This document shows, one piece after another, positions 45,128 to 54,900 of a DNA stretch of 64,000 bases. The position numbers and the translations under genes are program-made. The notes below the pieces were generated by a model. It was not told where the DNA came from and made no database searches. It saw only the letters and a list, made by a program, of their open reading frames with translations. The stretch's first letter is position 1. Every line of letters starts with the position of its first letter. The stretch is from an uncultured Saprospiraceae bacterium (GTDB lineage Bacteria > Bacteroidota > Bacteroidia > Chitinophagales > Saprospiraceae): the NCBI GenBank assembly GCA_937942435.1, contig CALDEM010000006.1:62001-126000 (forward strand), written 5' to 3'.

Positions 45128-45928
45128 CTAATTTTTCAAGAAGAAGTCAGTTGTAACTTTATTGAATCTTTCTAAGTCTTCCCAGTGGTGTACATGTCCC
45201 CCTTTTGGAAATGAAACATACTCAGAATCCTCTATTCCATCATGTAACATTTTAGAAAAAGCAGGAGGCGTGAAGATGTCCATATCTCCGATGGTAATCA
45301 AAGTAGGTGCCTGTATCTCACCCAGTCGTGATACAGTATCATGATGAATACAAGCATCCAGTTGGCCTTCAAATCCAAATTCAGTTTGAGGATTGTCGTT
45401 GTCTCTTGCACCTACTTGTCCTTCTTTTAAATCTGTCATACCTTCTTCATAATAAGGCGGCGCAAAAATCCATAACTGAAGCAACTCCATAAAGTCTTCA
45501 GGCTTACTGCTTACTCTAAGTTTTTTCAAGTTTTCATACACAGTCTTTGTATAATTATTGAAGACAGGCCATGTACTGATGAGTGCGAGACTTTTAACCC
45601 TACTTGGATATTGTAATGCTAACTCTTGTGCAATCGCACCACCCATGGATATACCAGCAACTCTTACAATATCTACATCAGCATGATCCATAACGGCGAT
45701 AGTATCTGCAGCCATCATAGCAGTCGTATATGGGCCTTTGGGTTGGTCAGACTTGCCGACACCTCTGTTATCAAGTACAATGCACTTGAAGTGTCGCTCA
45801 TATACACTTACATGTTTCTCCCACACATCACCATCTGCACCAAAACCCATGATTAAAACTAAGGGCTCTCCTTCTCCTCTTATCTGATAGTAGATCTTCG
45901 TCCCATTAGAATCTGCATACTGCCCCAT
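45128..45928 (-). CDS. Alpha/beta hydrolase
   Basis: This 266-residue cytosolic hydrolase resembles 3-oxoadipate enol-lactonase/carboxylesterases. The oxyanion strand is EPLVLIMGFGADGDVW, the nucleophile elbow GISMGG contains S94, the acid is in TIGDMDIFTPP, and the histidine is in FPKGGHVHHWED. In a sugar operon it may open a lactone or remove an acyl group from a sugar acid. It sits between two isomerase genes with gaps of 5 and 10 bp, so co-transcription is near certain. Confidence 0.9.
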   Translation of the reverse strand: MGQYADSNGTKIYYQIRGEGEPLVLIMGFGADGDVWEKHVSVYERHFKCIVLDNRGVGKSDQPKGPYTTAMMAADTIAVMDHADVDIVRVAGISMGGAIAQELALQYPSRVKSLALISTWPVFNNYTKTVYENLKKLRVSSKPEDFMELLQLWIFAPPYYEEGMTDLKEGQVGARDNDNPQTEFGFEGQLDACIHHDTVSRLGEIQAPTLITIGDMDIFTPPAFSKMLHDGIEDSEYVSFPKGGHVHHWEDLERFNKVTTDFFLKN

Positions 45929-45933
45929 AGTGA

Positions 45934-46833
45934 TTACTTAATCTTCTTGATTATATCTTCAACAAATGGAATAGCCTTCTTAGCATCAACTTCTGTTGTA
46001 GGACAAAAGCAGAAGTCAAAGCACCACCACGGTATATCCTCCACTTCATCTTTCATAGCACTGATCACTTCTACAAAATCTATATGTCCAGTCCCAAAAG
46101 GAGCATGTGTACTCGTCTCTTCGTCATGTAAGGTGCCATCACTATCTATCAAATGAAAGTGTCCTATATGTCCCTTCAACATCTGAGCGAACTCTACTAC
46201 TCCACCTTTTAAAATCTCTTTTTTGCCTACTTGTCTAGCACCCATGACGGCACACATATATGCATGACTGGTATCAAAAAGCACTTTGAAATTTTCATGA
46301 TCTACCGCTTCGACAATAGAAAGCACCTCACTGGGTTTATTTAACCAGAAACCCGGTTCAAATTCCCATACTAAACTAACCCCTGATAGATCGCATAAGT
46401 CCGCAGCTTGATGCCAAGTTGTAGCCAACTTTTCAAAGCGCATCTTATACTCATCATCATCAAATTGTTCAGGAGGACTGATCGTATCTACACGTAGTGT
46501 ATCTATCTCCATGTCATAACAAAAGTCAAGTGCCTTTTCTATAGCATCAAGATAATCGCTCATCGGTACTTCAGGTGCAGGTATATCTCTAAAATCAGGT
46601 GCATAACCTGAAATGCCCAACCCGTGATCGTCAATGATTTTTTTTAATTCTAAACACTTCTCTTTCGTATCATATACATCTGGATGTGGGTGTGGATGGA
46701 AACCATTGATCTCAATTCCATCATACCCTGCATCTACTGCATACTTCATAAACTTTTCAAATGACCACGGATCCGACTCAAATGGTCCAAATGAAAATGC
46801 CCAGCTCCCTATTGAGAATTTAGGTCTATTCAT
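45934..46833 (-). CDS. Sugar phosphate isomerase/epimerase (xylose isomerase-like TIM barrel)
   Basis: This is a 299-residue cytosolic member of the xylose isomerase-like TIM-barrel family. It shows GYDGIEINGFHPHPHPD, a histidine-rich first loop that is unusual for the family, SLVWEFEPGFWLNKP, LFDTSHAYMCAVMG, GHFHLIDSDGTLHDEE and the C-terminal FDFCF region. Metal-binding acidic and histidine positions are retained. It overlaps the upstream epimerase gene by 4 bp (TCAT on the plus strand), indicating translational coupling. Substrate is not known; IolE/IolI-like keto-sugar isomerisation is possible. Confidence 0.86.
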   Translation of the reverse strand: MNRPKFSIGSWAFSFGPFESDPWSFEKFMKYAVDAGYDGIEINGFHPHPHPDVYDTKEKCLELKKIIDDHGLGISGYAPDFRDIPAPEVPMSDYLDAIEKALDFCYDMEIDTLRVDTISPPEQFDDDEYKMRFEKLATTWHQAADLCDLSGVSLVWEFEPGFWLNKPSEVLSIVEAVDHENFKVLFDTSHAYMCAVMGARQVGKKEILKGGVVEFAQMLKGHIGHFHLIDSDGTLHDEETSTHAPFGTGHIDFVEVISAMKDEVEDIPWWCFDFCFCPTTEVDAKKAIPFVEDIIKKIK

Positions 46834-47672
46834 GATTCATTCCATTTTCTATTTATAAATTCAAAACCTTGTTTATATATTTCTTCTGTTGGAGAAAAAT
46901 CTCTCCATACATTAATTGCATTTGCAAAATCTGGAATGATAGTGCTAAATGCCTCTATGGTTATCCAACCATCATATCCAATACTCTTCAATGCACTAAA
47001 TACGTCATCCCAATTGATAGCGCCCGATCCAGGAGTGCCTCTATCATTTTCACTTACATGGACATGCTTGAGGTGACCCTTGATGGTATAGATCGCAGTT
47101 GACTGACTCTTCTCTTCCATATTGGCATGATGCGTATCATAGATCGCTCCTACATTAGGATGATCAACTGCATCAAGCAAATTCTTAAGTCCAGCCATTG
47201 TATTGACTAGATAACATTCAAACCTATTGAGTGCTTCAGGCGCTAGGATCACATTGGCTTGTTGTGCATATGCTCCTGCTTTTTGAAGGCCTTCTATACT
47301 CCACTTCATCTCATCTTGCGTCGGCGGCTGTCTACTGAAGTATGCAAATGCAGAATGAATAGGACCACAGATCACTTCTGCCCCAAGGGCATGCGCTCTA
47401 TCTATCGCCCACTTTAATCTATCCAATCCAGCAGCTCTAGTAGTAGAATCAGGACTTGCGATATTAGTCTCTTCTAAAAGAGACGTAACACATGACACAC
47501 CAAGCTCCATACTTTGAAGTTGACGTCCTATCTTACTATAGTGGTCCATCTCTCCATCCCCCAGCGGAATCTCAACTCCTTGAAACCCTGTCTCTTTTAA
47601 GCTTTCAAAAATACCATAATGCTCCTCTGTGACGTGGTCAGTCCAAAGCAACATATTCATCCCAATTTTCAC
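46830..47672 (-). CDS. D-tagatose/D-psicose 3-epimerase-like ketose epimerase
   Basis: This 280-residue TIM-barrel protein is the most specifically recognisable of the four. The catalytic glutamates are E146 (LAPEALNRFECYLVNT) and E240 (WITIEAFST), close to E152/E246 of Pseudomonas cichorii D-tagatose 3-epimerase. The metal-site stretches IYDTHHANMEE and HVHVSENDRGTPGSGAINW are characteristic of the DTE family. It inverts C3 of free ketoses such as D-ribulose, D-psicose or L-ribulose. It lies 8 bp after the ribulokinase gene, which suggests epimerisation and phosphorylation of the same pentulose or hexulose pool. Confidence 0.88.
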   Translation of the reverse strand: MKIGMNMLLWTDHVTEEHYGIFESLKETGFQGVEIPLGDGEMDHYSKIGRQLQSMELGVSCVTSLLEETNIASPDSTTRAAGLDRLKWAIDRAHALGAEVICGPIHSAFAYFSRQPPTQDEMKWSIEGLQKAGAYAQQANVILAPEALNRFECYLVNTMAGLKNLLDAVDHPNVGAIYDTHHANMEEKSQSTAIYTIKGHLKHVHVSENDRGTPGSGAINWDDVFSALKSIGYDGWITIEAFSTIIPDFANAINVWRDFSPTEEIYKQGFEFINRKWNES

Positions 47673-47680
47673 TCTACTTA

Positions 47681-49339
47681 TTAATTTAATGATTCTGCAA
47701 ATGCTCCAAGCTTCACATAAGTTTTATAAATCTGGTTATACAATACTACATTTTGTTTCTGAGGAAAATAGGTTTTTTCAAATCCATTGCCCATGGCGAT
47801 GATGGCCTCTCTCACATCGCTATAGATGCCTGCTGCTGTTGCGGCATACATCGCGGCGCCGAGTGCTGGGGCTTGTTCTGAATTTATAATTTTGATTGGC
47901 ATATCAAGAATGTCTGATAAAGTCTGCATGATAAATGCTGACTTTTTAGCAACGCCACCTATACCTATTACTTCATCTATCACAACCCCTTCTTCTCTAA
48001 ATCTTTCTACGATAGCTCTAGATCCAAAACATATGGACTCTACAAGGGATCTAAATATCTCAGGTGCTTTTGTTCCCAAGTTGAGATTGGTAATAGCCGC
48101 TTTCAAGGATTGATCCGCATCTGGCGTTCTTCTACCATTGATCCAATCAAGAGCAACAGGCGACGACATAGAGATAGGAGTTTGCTCCGCCTCTTCCGTA
48201 AGCTTTATAATGAGATTATCCTTTATACTTTCTAATTGATCTTCTGATAGATCAACTTGTTTATCCAACATATTATCCAAAGGCCAAACTAAGATATCTT
48301 TGAACCAAGCAAGCACATCACCAAAAGCAGATTGCCCTGCTTCAAGTCCAATCATCCCTGGAATAACCGATCCATCTACTTGCCCACATATCCCACGGAC
48401 TGTTTTAGAACCAATAACTCTGGGATCTGCTACAATGACATCACAAGTGGAAGTCCCCATGACCCTAATTAAGGTATGTTCTTTAATCTCTGCACCAACA
48501 GCGCCAGCATGCGCATCAAATGTTCCCACAGCGACAATCGTATCTTCACTAAGGCCCAGTTTCTCTGCCCATACTTTGGATAATGTCCCTGCAGACTGAT
48601 CAGAAGTATAAGTCTCTCTATAAAGTTGCTTTTTCAATTGTGGGAAGGACTCATCCAACTGAATTAGAAAATCATCATCAGGCAACCCGCTCCAATCCTC
48701 ATGCCACATCGCTTTATGACCAGCAGCACATCTACTTCTTTTAAAATTAGAAAGATCATCTAATCCAGTCAACAAATAAGTAAGTACATCGCAATGCTCC
48801 ATCCAAGAGTATGCAGCTTCTTTAACGGCTCTATCATCTCTTATGACGTGTAAGATCTTCGCCCAAAACCACTCTGAAGAGTATATACCTCCTTCATATT
48901 TTGTAAAGTCTTCACCACCCCAGGTCCTTGATAATCGATTTATTTCTTCGGCTTCATTTACGGAAGTGTGATCCTTCCATAAGATGACCATAGCGTTAGG
49001 GTTGTTTTCAAACTCTGGGTTAAGACAAAGAGGATGTCCTTTTTGATCAACTGCAATGGGTGAAGAACCCGTCGTGTCTATGCAAATACCTCTGACCGCA
49101 GCCCCATCAATATGAGCACGCTTTATAATTGTCGATATTGTAGTTTCTATACCTTCCGTATGATCAAGTATATGTTGTCGATATTGGTTCTTAGATGGAT
49201 CACAGTACGCTCCTTCTTTCCATCTCTTATACCGATGCACCTCGCTATCGATGGTTTGTCCGTGTTGGGCATTAACTAACACAGCTCTAACCGAGTCTGT
49301 ACCAAAATCCAATCCCACAACATACCCTTCCAAACTCAT
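47681..49339 (-). CDS. araB: Ribulokinase (FGGY carbohydrate kinase)
   Basis: This 552-residue cytosolic kinase belongs to the FGGY family and has the AraB type of length and motifs. The N-domain starts YVVGLDFGTDSVRAVLV with the phosphate loop, continues GICIDTTGSSPIAVDQ, and has VGTFDAHAGAVGAEI. The C-domain signature is EVIGIGGVAKKSAFIMQTLSD and MPIKIINSEQAPALGAAMYA. It phosphorylates L- or D-ribulose at O5 with ATP. The usual partners AraA and AraD are absent here; an epimerase takes their place. The start codon directly abuts the stop of the upstream gene (0-bp gap). Confidence 0.92.
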   Translation of the reverse strand: MSLEGYVVGLDFGTDSVRAVLVNAQHGQTIDSEVHRYKRWKEGAYCDPSKNQYRQHILDHTEGIETTISTIIKRAHIDGAAVRGICIDTTGSSPIAVDQKGHPLCLNPEFENNPNAMVILWKDHTSVNEAEEINRLSRTWGGEDFTKYEGGIYSSEWFWAKILHVIRDDRAVKEAAYSWMEHCDVLTYLLTGLDDLSNFKRSRCAAGHKAMWHEDWSGLPDDDFLIQLDESFPQLKKQLYRETYTSDQSAGTLSKVWAEKLGLSEDTIVAVGTFDAHAGAVGAEIKEHTLIRVMGTSTCDVIVADPRVIGSKTVRGICGQVDGSVIPGMIGLEAGQSAFGDVLAWFKDILVWPLDNMLDKQVDLSEDQLESIKDNLIIKLTEEAEQTPISMSSPVALDWINGRRTPDADQSLKAAITNLNLGTKAPEIFRSLVESICFGSRAIVERFREEGVVIDEVIGIGGVAKKSAFIMQTLSDILDMPIKIINSEQAPALGAAMYAATAAGIYSDVREAIIAMGNGFEKTYFPQKQNVVLYNQIYKTYVKLGAFAESLN

Positions 49340-50398
49340 CTACGCTAACTCTGCCCCTACTTTTTCTAATAATGCTTTGGTAGCTTTGATCCCGTCAGCT
49401 TCGCTCAATGTCTGCCCTTCGTACTCTATATCTATATAGCCAGTGTAGCCCGCATCTTTGACGATCTGAAGCATCTTTCTATAATCTGTATGAACTTCAT
49501 TGCCATCTGCATCAAAGTCATGTGTTTTAGCACTTATCCCTTTTGCATAAGGCATCAACTCAGCGGTGCCTTTATAACGATCGTATTCTATCTTACAGCT
49601 AAAGTCCTCATTGCGCTCGATACAAAAATTTCCAAAGTCTGGTAGTGTGCCACAGTTGGGATCACCGACCTCAGCCATGACAGAAGCCAACCAAGAGCCA
49701 TCTGAAGAATAACCTCCATGGTTTTCTACTATGATACTAATACCGTTTTTCTTGCCATATTCTGAAAGTGATCCAAGACCTTGCACTGCTGCTGATTTCA
49801 CCTCATCTGCTGTTCCAGAACCTGCCGCATTGACGCGAATGGCATGGCAACCAAGATACTTAGCAGCGTCTACCCAAGGATGATGATTGATGACTGCTTG
49901 AGCCCTCTTCTGATCATCAAGATCACCTAGATCTCCAAGGGCATCACACATGATCAAGACAGCTTTCACTCCCTCACTATCACATCTATCTTTTAGATCT
50001 TTGAGATAAGTCATGTCTTTGGCCTTCGAATAATAGAAGGTATTTACAAACTCAACTGCATCTACGCCATAGTCCTTCTTGGCTATAGATGGGAAGTCGA
50101 TCGGATCTAAGACACCTCGTAAAAGTGAGTCGGGATCGCTCGCAAGTGCTTTGCCAAATGCACCAAATCCATCCTTTAAGGCATCTCCAAAAAATGATTT
50201 GTGTAGCGACCACTGAGCTAGAGAAATATCGAAAAAAGGCTTTTTCATCTTACTACTAAGACCATCTTCATAACCTCGCTGCATATCTTTTGCAGCTTTC
50301 GAGTCACATGAGATAATAGATGCGGATAGGCCTAAAGCGCCTGCAGATAGCATACCTTGACTCAGATATTTGATGGTTTTCCGTCTTGTTTTGTTCAT
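49340..50398 (-). CDS. Sugar isomerase-like TIM barrel with Tat/lipoprotein export signal
   Basis: This 352-residue xylose isomerase-like TIM barrel is predicted to be exported: the N-terminus has TRRKTIKYLSQG, a twin-arginine-like motif, then a hydrophobic stretch and a lipobox-like SASIISC. Barrel motifs include KDYGVDAVEFVNTFYYS, SEGVKAVLIMCDALGDLGD, IIVENHGGYSSDGSW, GTLPDFGNFCIE, GISAKTHDFDADGNE and YIDIEYEG. Tat export would fit a metal- or cofactor-containing enzyme folded in the cytosol. It is the first gene of the sugar operon and may act on substrate at the cell surface before uptake. The other three paralogues lack a signal. Confidence 0.85.
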   Translation of the reverse strand: MNKTRRKTIKYLSQGMLSAGALGLSASIISCDSKAAKDMQRGYEDGLSSKMKKPFFDISLAQWSLHKSFFGDALKDGFGAFGKALASDPDSLLRGVLDPIDFPSIAKKDYGVDAVEFVNTFYYSKAKDMTYLKDLKDRCDSEGVKAVLIMCDALGDLGDLDDQKRAQAVINHHPWVDAAKYLGCHAIRVNAAGSGTADEVKSAAVQGLGSLSEYGKKNGISIIVENHGGYSSDGSWLASVMAEVGDPNCGTLPDFGNFCIERNEDFSCKIEYDRYKGTAELMPYAKGISAKTHDFDADGNEVHTDYRKMLQIVKDAGYTGYIDIEYEGQTLSEADGIKATKALLEKVGAELA

Positions 50399-50479
50399 TA
50401 TTCCCCTATTAGAATGAGTAAGATAGCAAAAACTCGACTTTTTATATGCTCCACAATTCTTATCCTGATCTCACCAAGT

Positions 50480-50498
50480 GTTAAGATATAATCTTAAC
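50480..50498. promoter_or_regulatory. Perfect 19-bp palindrome, candidate operator
   Basis: GTTAAGAT-ATA-ATCTTAAC is a perfect 8-bp inverted repeat with a 3-bp centre. It ends 8 bp before the monooxygenase ATG and lies in the 108-bp divergent region between that gene and the sugar operon. A dimeric regulator bound here would block the monooxygenase start. A related TTATAATCT repeat lies at the other end of that gene. Confidence 0.45.
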
Positions 50499-50506
50499 TA
50501 TGTAAG

Positions 50507-51946
50507 ATGTACAGCACTGTTATTATAGGTTCTGGCTTTTCAGGTATATGTATGGCCATATCGCTCAAAGCCAATGGAATAAATGACTTCATCATACTAG
50601 AGAAAGCAGATGGCCTGGGCGGCACTTGGCGTGAAAACACATATCCCGGAGCAGAGTGTGATATACCTTCCGCACTGTACAGCTACTCTTTTGAGCCTTA
50701 TCCTGACTGGGAGTACAAGTGGTCTCACCAGCCTCAGATACTTGATTACATAAAGTATTGCTCTAAGAAGTACGACATCGATCAACACTTACATTTTAAT
50801 AAAGAGCTGACTACAGCAAGATGGAAAAGTAATCACTGGACGATCGATACCAAAGATGGTTCTTCATATGACGCGAGGTCTTTCATCCCTGCCTTAGGTC
50901 AACTTCATCATCCTTCTACACCTAATTTTAAGGGAGGTGATAGCTTTAAAGGGCCTTCGTTTCATTCAGCACGATGGGATCATAACATTGATCTAAAAGG
51001 AAAGACAATTGGTGTGATTGGTAACGCCGCAAGTGCTGTACAGTTCATACCGCAGATCGCCAAAGAAGCTAAAGAAGTCCTTATCTTTCAACGCTCTGCC
51101 AATTGGATGCTACCTAAGCAAGATAGGATGTATAAAGATTGGGAGAAAAACTTAGTACGCAAGTTTCCAACTTTATTAAGCATATATCGCAATCGTCTTT
51201 GGTTACTGGGAGGCGGTCTCTTCTTTTTAATGAAAACTGGAAACAACGCACTAAGAAAAATCTATGAAAGTAAAACCAAGAAGTTTATTAGAAAGCATAT
51301 CAAAGACGAAGCGTTAATACAAAATCTAATCCCAACTTATCCTCTTGGTGCGAAGCGCGTATTGTTTTCTGATGACTACTATGAAGCACTTTCTAAAGCG
51401 CATGTACATGTTGTAACTGAGTCAATAGAAGGCATAACAAGTGCTGGCCTAATTACTAAAGAGAAAACACATGAAGTAGATGTGATCGTATATGCAACTG
51501 GATTTAAAACCAATCCATTCTTGATGAATCTGGACATCACAGGCAAGGGTAATCTATCGATCCATACGCATTGGAAAGATGGACCAAAGAACTACCTAGG
51601 GATGACAGTAGATCAATTTCCTAATATGTTTTTGATGTATGGGCCCAATACTAACCTCGGTCACAACTCAATCATCCTCATGGCCGAAGCCCAAGCCAAG
51701 TACATCACTCAATGTATCAACCATATCGAAAGCAGCAACAAAAAAATAATGGAAGTTAAGACTGCTGCAATTGACAAATATTACGGTAAGATCCAATCAA
51801 GATTGAAAAACATGATCTGGTCAAAAATAGAAAATAGCTGGTATCAATCACCTAATGGCAACATACCCAACAATTGGCCTGGTAGAACAATGGAGTATAC
51901 GAGAAGAACTAAGAAGGTGAACTTAGATGATTATAATCTTACTTAA
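50507..51946 (+). CDS. Flavin-containing monooxygenase, Baeyer-Villiger type
   Basis: This 479-residue FAD/NADPH enzyme has the FAD Rossmann motif VIIGSGFSGICMAISLK at residues 3-19 and GLGGTWRENTYPGAECDIPS. The Baeyer-Villiger fingerprint FKGPSFHSARWD (FxGxxxHxxxWD) is intact, and the second Rossmann motif is IGVIGNAASAVQF. YGPNTNLGHNSIILMAE is also typical of the group. It probably inserts oxygen next to a ketone or oxidises an aldehyde; the substrate is unknown. It is monocistronic, with a palindrome just upstream, and converges on ileS. Acyl-CoA genes nearby hint at lipid or terpenoid breakdown, which is speculative. Confidence 0.9.
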   Translation: MYSTVIIGSGFSGICMAISLKANGINDFIILEKADGLGGTWRENTYPGAECDIPSALYSYSFEPYPDWEYKWSHQPQILDYIKYCSKKYDIDQHLHFNKELTTARWKSNHWTIDTKDGSSYDARSFIPALGQLHHPSTPNFKGGDSFKGPSFHSARWDHNIDLKGKTIGVIGNAASAVQFIPQIAKEAKEVLIFQRSANWMLPKQDRMYKDWEKNLVRKFPTLLSIYRNRLWLLGGGLFFLMKTGNNALRKIYESKTKKFIRKHIKDEALIQNLIPTYPLGAKRVLFSDDYYEALSKAHVHVVTESIEGITSAGLITKEKTHEVDVIVYATGFKTNPFLMNLDITGKGNLSIHTHWKDGPKNYLGMTVDQFPNMFLMYGPNTNLGHNSIILMAEAQAKYITQCINHIESSNKKIMEVKTAAIDKYYGKIQSRLKNMIWSKIENSWYQSPNGNIPNNWPGRTMEYTRRTKKVNLDDYNLT

Positions 51947-51962
51947 TATGAGATTATAAAAA

Positions 51963-54900
51963 TCAAACTTTACTCACTCTAACTTTGATCGTCACATCAT
52001 CAACTAACTCAACATCTTCTCCATCGATATTATCATCTATGCTGATCACATCCGCCAAGACCTCAGTTTTGATATAATCTCCAAATGAATCTACTGCATC
52101 TTGTACTAACTGATGCCCCGTCATTCTAACCATAATTCTATCAGTTACCTCAAAATCACTTTGCTTCCTAATGTTCTGGATTCTATTGACAAGTTCTCTT
52201 GCGACTCCTTCGCTTTTAAGTGATTCGCTAATTGTAATATCAAGTGCAACAGTGATGTCTCCATCTGATGCTACTTGCCATCCAGGTATCTCATCTGCAC
52301 TTATATCAAAATCTTCCAATGTTAATTCGTATGCCTCTCCATCTACACTGAGATTATAAATACCACTTTTTTCAATTATCCCAATATCTTCTTGAGATAA
52401 TCCACTGATCACTGCGGCTGCAGCTTTCATGTTCTTCCCAAGTTTTCTACCCAGTGTTTTAAAGTTTGGCTTGATGCGCTTGTTGATCACACCAGTGGTA
52501 TCTGTGATATAATCTATCTCTTTGATATTGACTTCTGATAGGATCAGATTTTCTACAAGTTGCACTTGCTCTTTGAATCGCTCATCCAATATCGGAAGTA
52601 AGATCTTTTGCAATGGCTGTCTTACACGTAAACTTTCTTTTTTACGCAGAGAAAGAACCAATGAAGAGATCCGTTGTGCATATGACATACGCTCTTCAAG
52701 TGCTTTGTCTATAGCTTTGTCATCAACACTAGGCATCAGTGCTAAGTGTACACTTTGATGATCTTCTCTATCACTTGCCAGATTCAAATTACGATATAAC
52801 CAATCTCCAAAAAATGGGGCAATCGGAGCCATCAACTTAGACACTGTACTCAGACATTCATATAATGTCTGATATGCTGCCACCTTATCTTGATTATAAT
52901 TTCCTTTCCAGAATCTTCTTCTACAAAGCCTTACATACCAGTTACTTAAGTGGTTTTCTACAAATGACTGTACAGCCCTACCGGCATTAGTCGGCTCATA
53001 ACTTGCATAGAGTTCATCGACTTCACTTACTAAAGAATTGAGCAAAGAGATAACCCATCTATCTATCTCTGGACGCTTCTTAAGTGGTACATAATCTTGT
53101 TCAAAAGTAAAGTCATCTATATTGGCATATAGTGCAAAGAATGAATAGGTATTATATAGAGTACCAAAGAATTTTCTCTTCACTTCTTCTATCCCTGCGA
53201 TATCAAATTTTAAATTGTCCCAAGGTTGTGCATTCGTCATCATGTACCACCTTGTCGGATCTGCACCATACTTAGAAAGCGTCTCAAAAGGGTCCACCAC
53301 ATTTCCAAGACGTTTAGACATCTTGACGCCATTTTTGTCCAAGACGAGTCCAGTGCTGACTACATTTTTAAAGGCAACACTGTCTTGTGTCATCGCTCCT
53401 ATCGCATGCAGAGAGTAGAACCAACCTCTTGTTTGATCCACACCTTCGCATATAAAGTCTGCAGGGAAGTTATTTTTAAATATTTCTTTTTGCTCCATCG
53501 GATAGTGCCACTGCGCATAAGGCATCGCGCCGGAGTCAAACCATACGTCTATCAGATCACTTTCTCTTTGCATCTTCTTGCCATCATCTGATACAAGAAC
53601 AACACTATCTATATAAGGCTTATGAAGATCTTGCGGCACTTCTTGAGAGAGTCCAAGTGCTTCATTTGCCTTATTAATTTCACTTTCTAATTGTGCTATA
53701 CTGCCGATGCATGTCTCCGACGTTCCATCTTCCGTTCTCCAGATAGGTAGTGGTGTGCCCCAGAATCTACTTCTTGAGAGATTCCAGTCTTGAAGATTCT
53801 CTAACCAATTACCAAATCTCTTTTCTCCAGTATGACTTGGTTTCCAATTGATAGTATTGTTGAGCTCAACCATGCGCTCACGAGCTGCTGATGCTTTTAT
53901 AAACCAACTGTCAAGCGGATAGTACAATATCGGCTTGTCAGTACGCCAGCAGTGCGGATAGTTGTGCTGATACTTCTGTACGTTGAATGCTTTGTTATCT
54001 TCTTTAAGTTTGATACAGATATCTATATTGACATCTCTATAGTCTTCTTCATCTTTATAATTCTTAACATAGCGTCCTGCAAAGTCAGTTACTTCTTCAA
54101 CAAACTTTCCTTGCTTATCTACAAGTGTCAGCGATCCCATGCCATACTTCTTACCAACGCGCATATCATCTGCACCAAATGAAGGAGCAATATGAACAAT
54201 CCCCGTACCATCCGAAGTAGAAACAAAATCTCCACACAGCACTTTAAATGCCTCACCATTATCAGGCTGCACATAAGGCATCAACTGATTATAATTTATG
54301 CCTTCAAGATCTGCACCTGTATAATGACCCATTTCTTTATATGGGATAATTTTATCAGCCGCATCAAAAGCTTCATAGTCCGCTTCAGCTTGTTCAGGTT
54401 TGAACCATTTAGAAAGCAAGTCCTCAGCAAGGATCAAGTTAACAGGGAGCTTTGTATATGGATTATAAGTTGCGACTTTTACATAAGTGATCTTCTTGCC
54501 TACAGCTAAAGCAACATTTGACGGAAGTGTCCATGGCGTTGTTGTCCAAGCGATGATATACAATCCACCTGCACCGTTACCTTCAAATACTTTAGAAGAA
54601 CGCTCGTCATTGATCAGTTCAAACTGAGCAACAGCGGATGTATCAGATACATCTTTATAGGCACCTGGCATATTGAGCTCATGCGAACTCAAGCCTGTCC
54701 CAGCTGCTGGAGAGTAAGGTTGTATGGTATATCCTTTGTATAGCAACCCAGCATCATGCATCTGCTTGAGCAGATGCCAAGTTGACTCTATGTAGTTGTT
54801 TTCAAAAGTGATGTACGGATTATCAAGATCTGCCCAGTAACCCATCTTACGAGTCAAGTCATCCCACATCTCCTTAAAGCGCATCACTGCTGCTCTACAC

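Noticed and set aside
43161..50398. Classical L-arabinose (araBAD) operon
   Set aside because: Only the kinase is present; no arabinose isomerase or ribulose-phosphate epimerase is encoded, and the TIM barrels belong to the xylose-isomerase-like family rather than AraA.
51931..51959. Inverted repeat TTATAATCT / AGATTATAA as a terminator between the monooxygenase gene and ileS
   Set aside because: It is wholly AT-rich with no T-run on either strand, so it is not a convincing terminator. Its similarity to the upstream palindrome is recorded as a finding instead.
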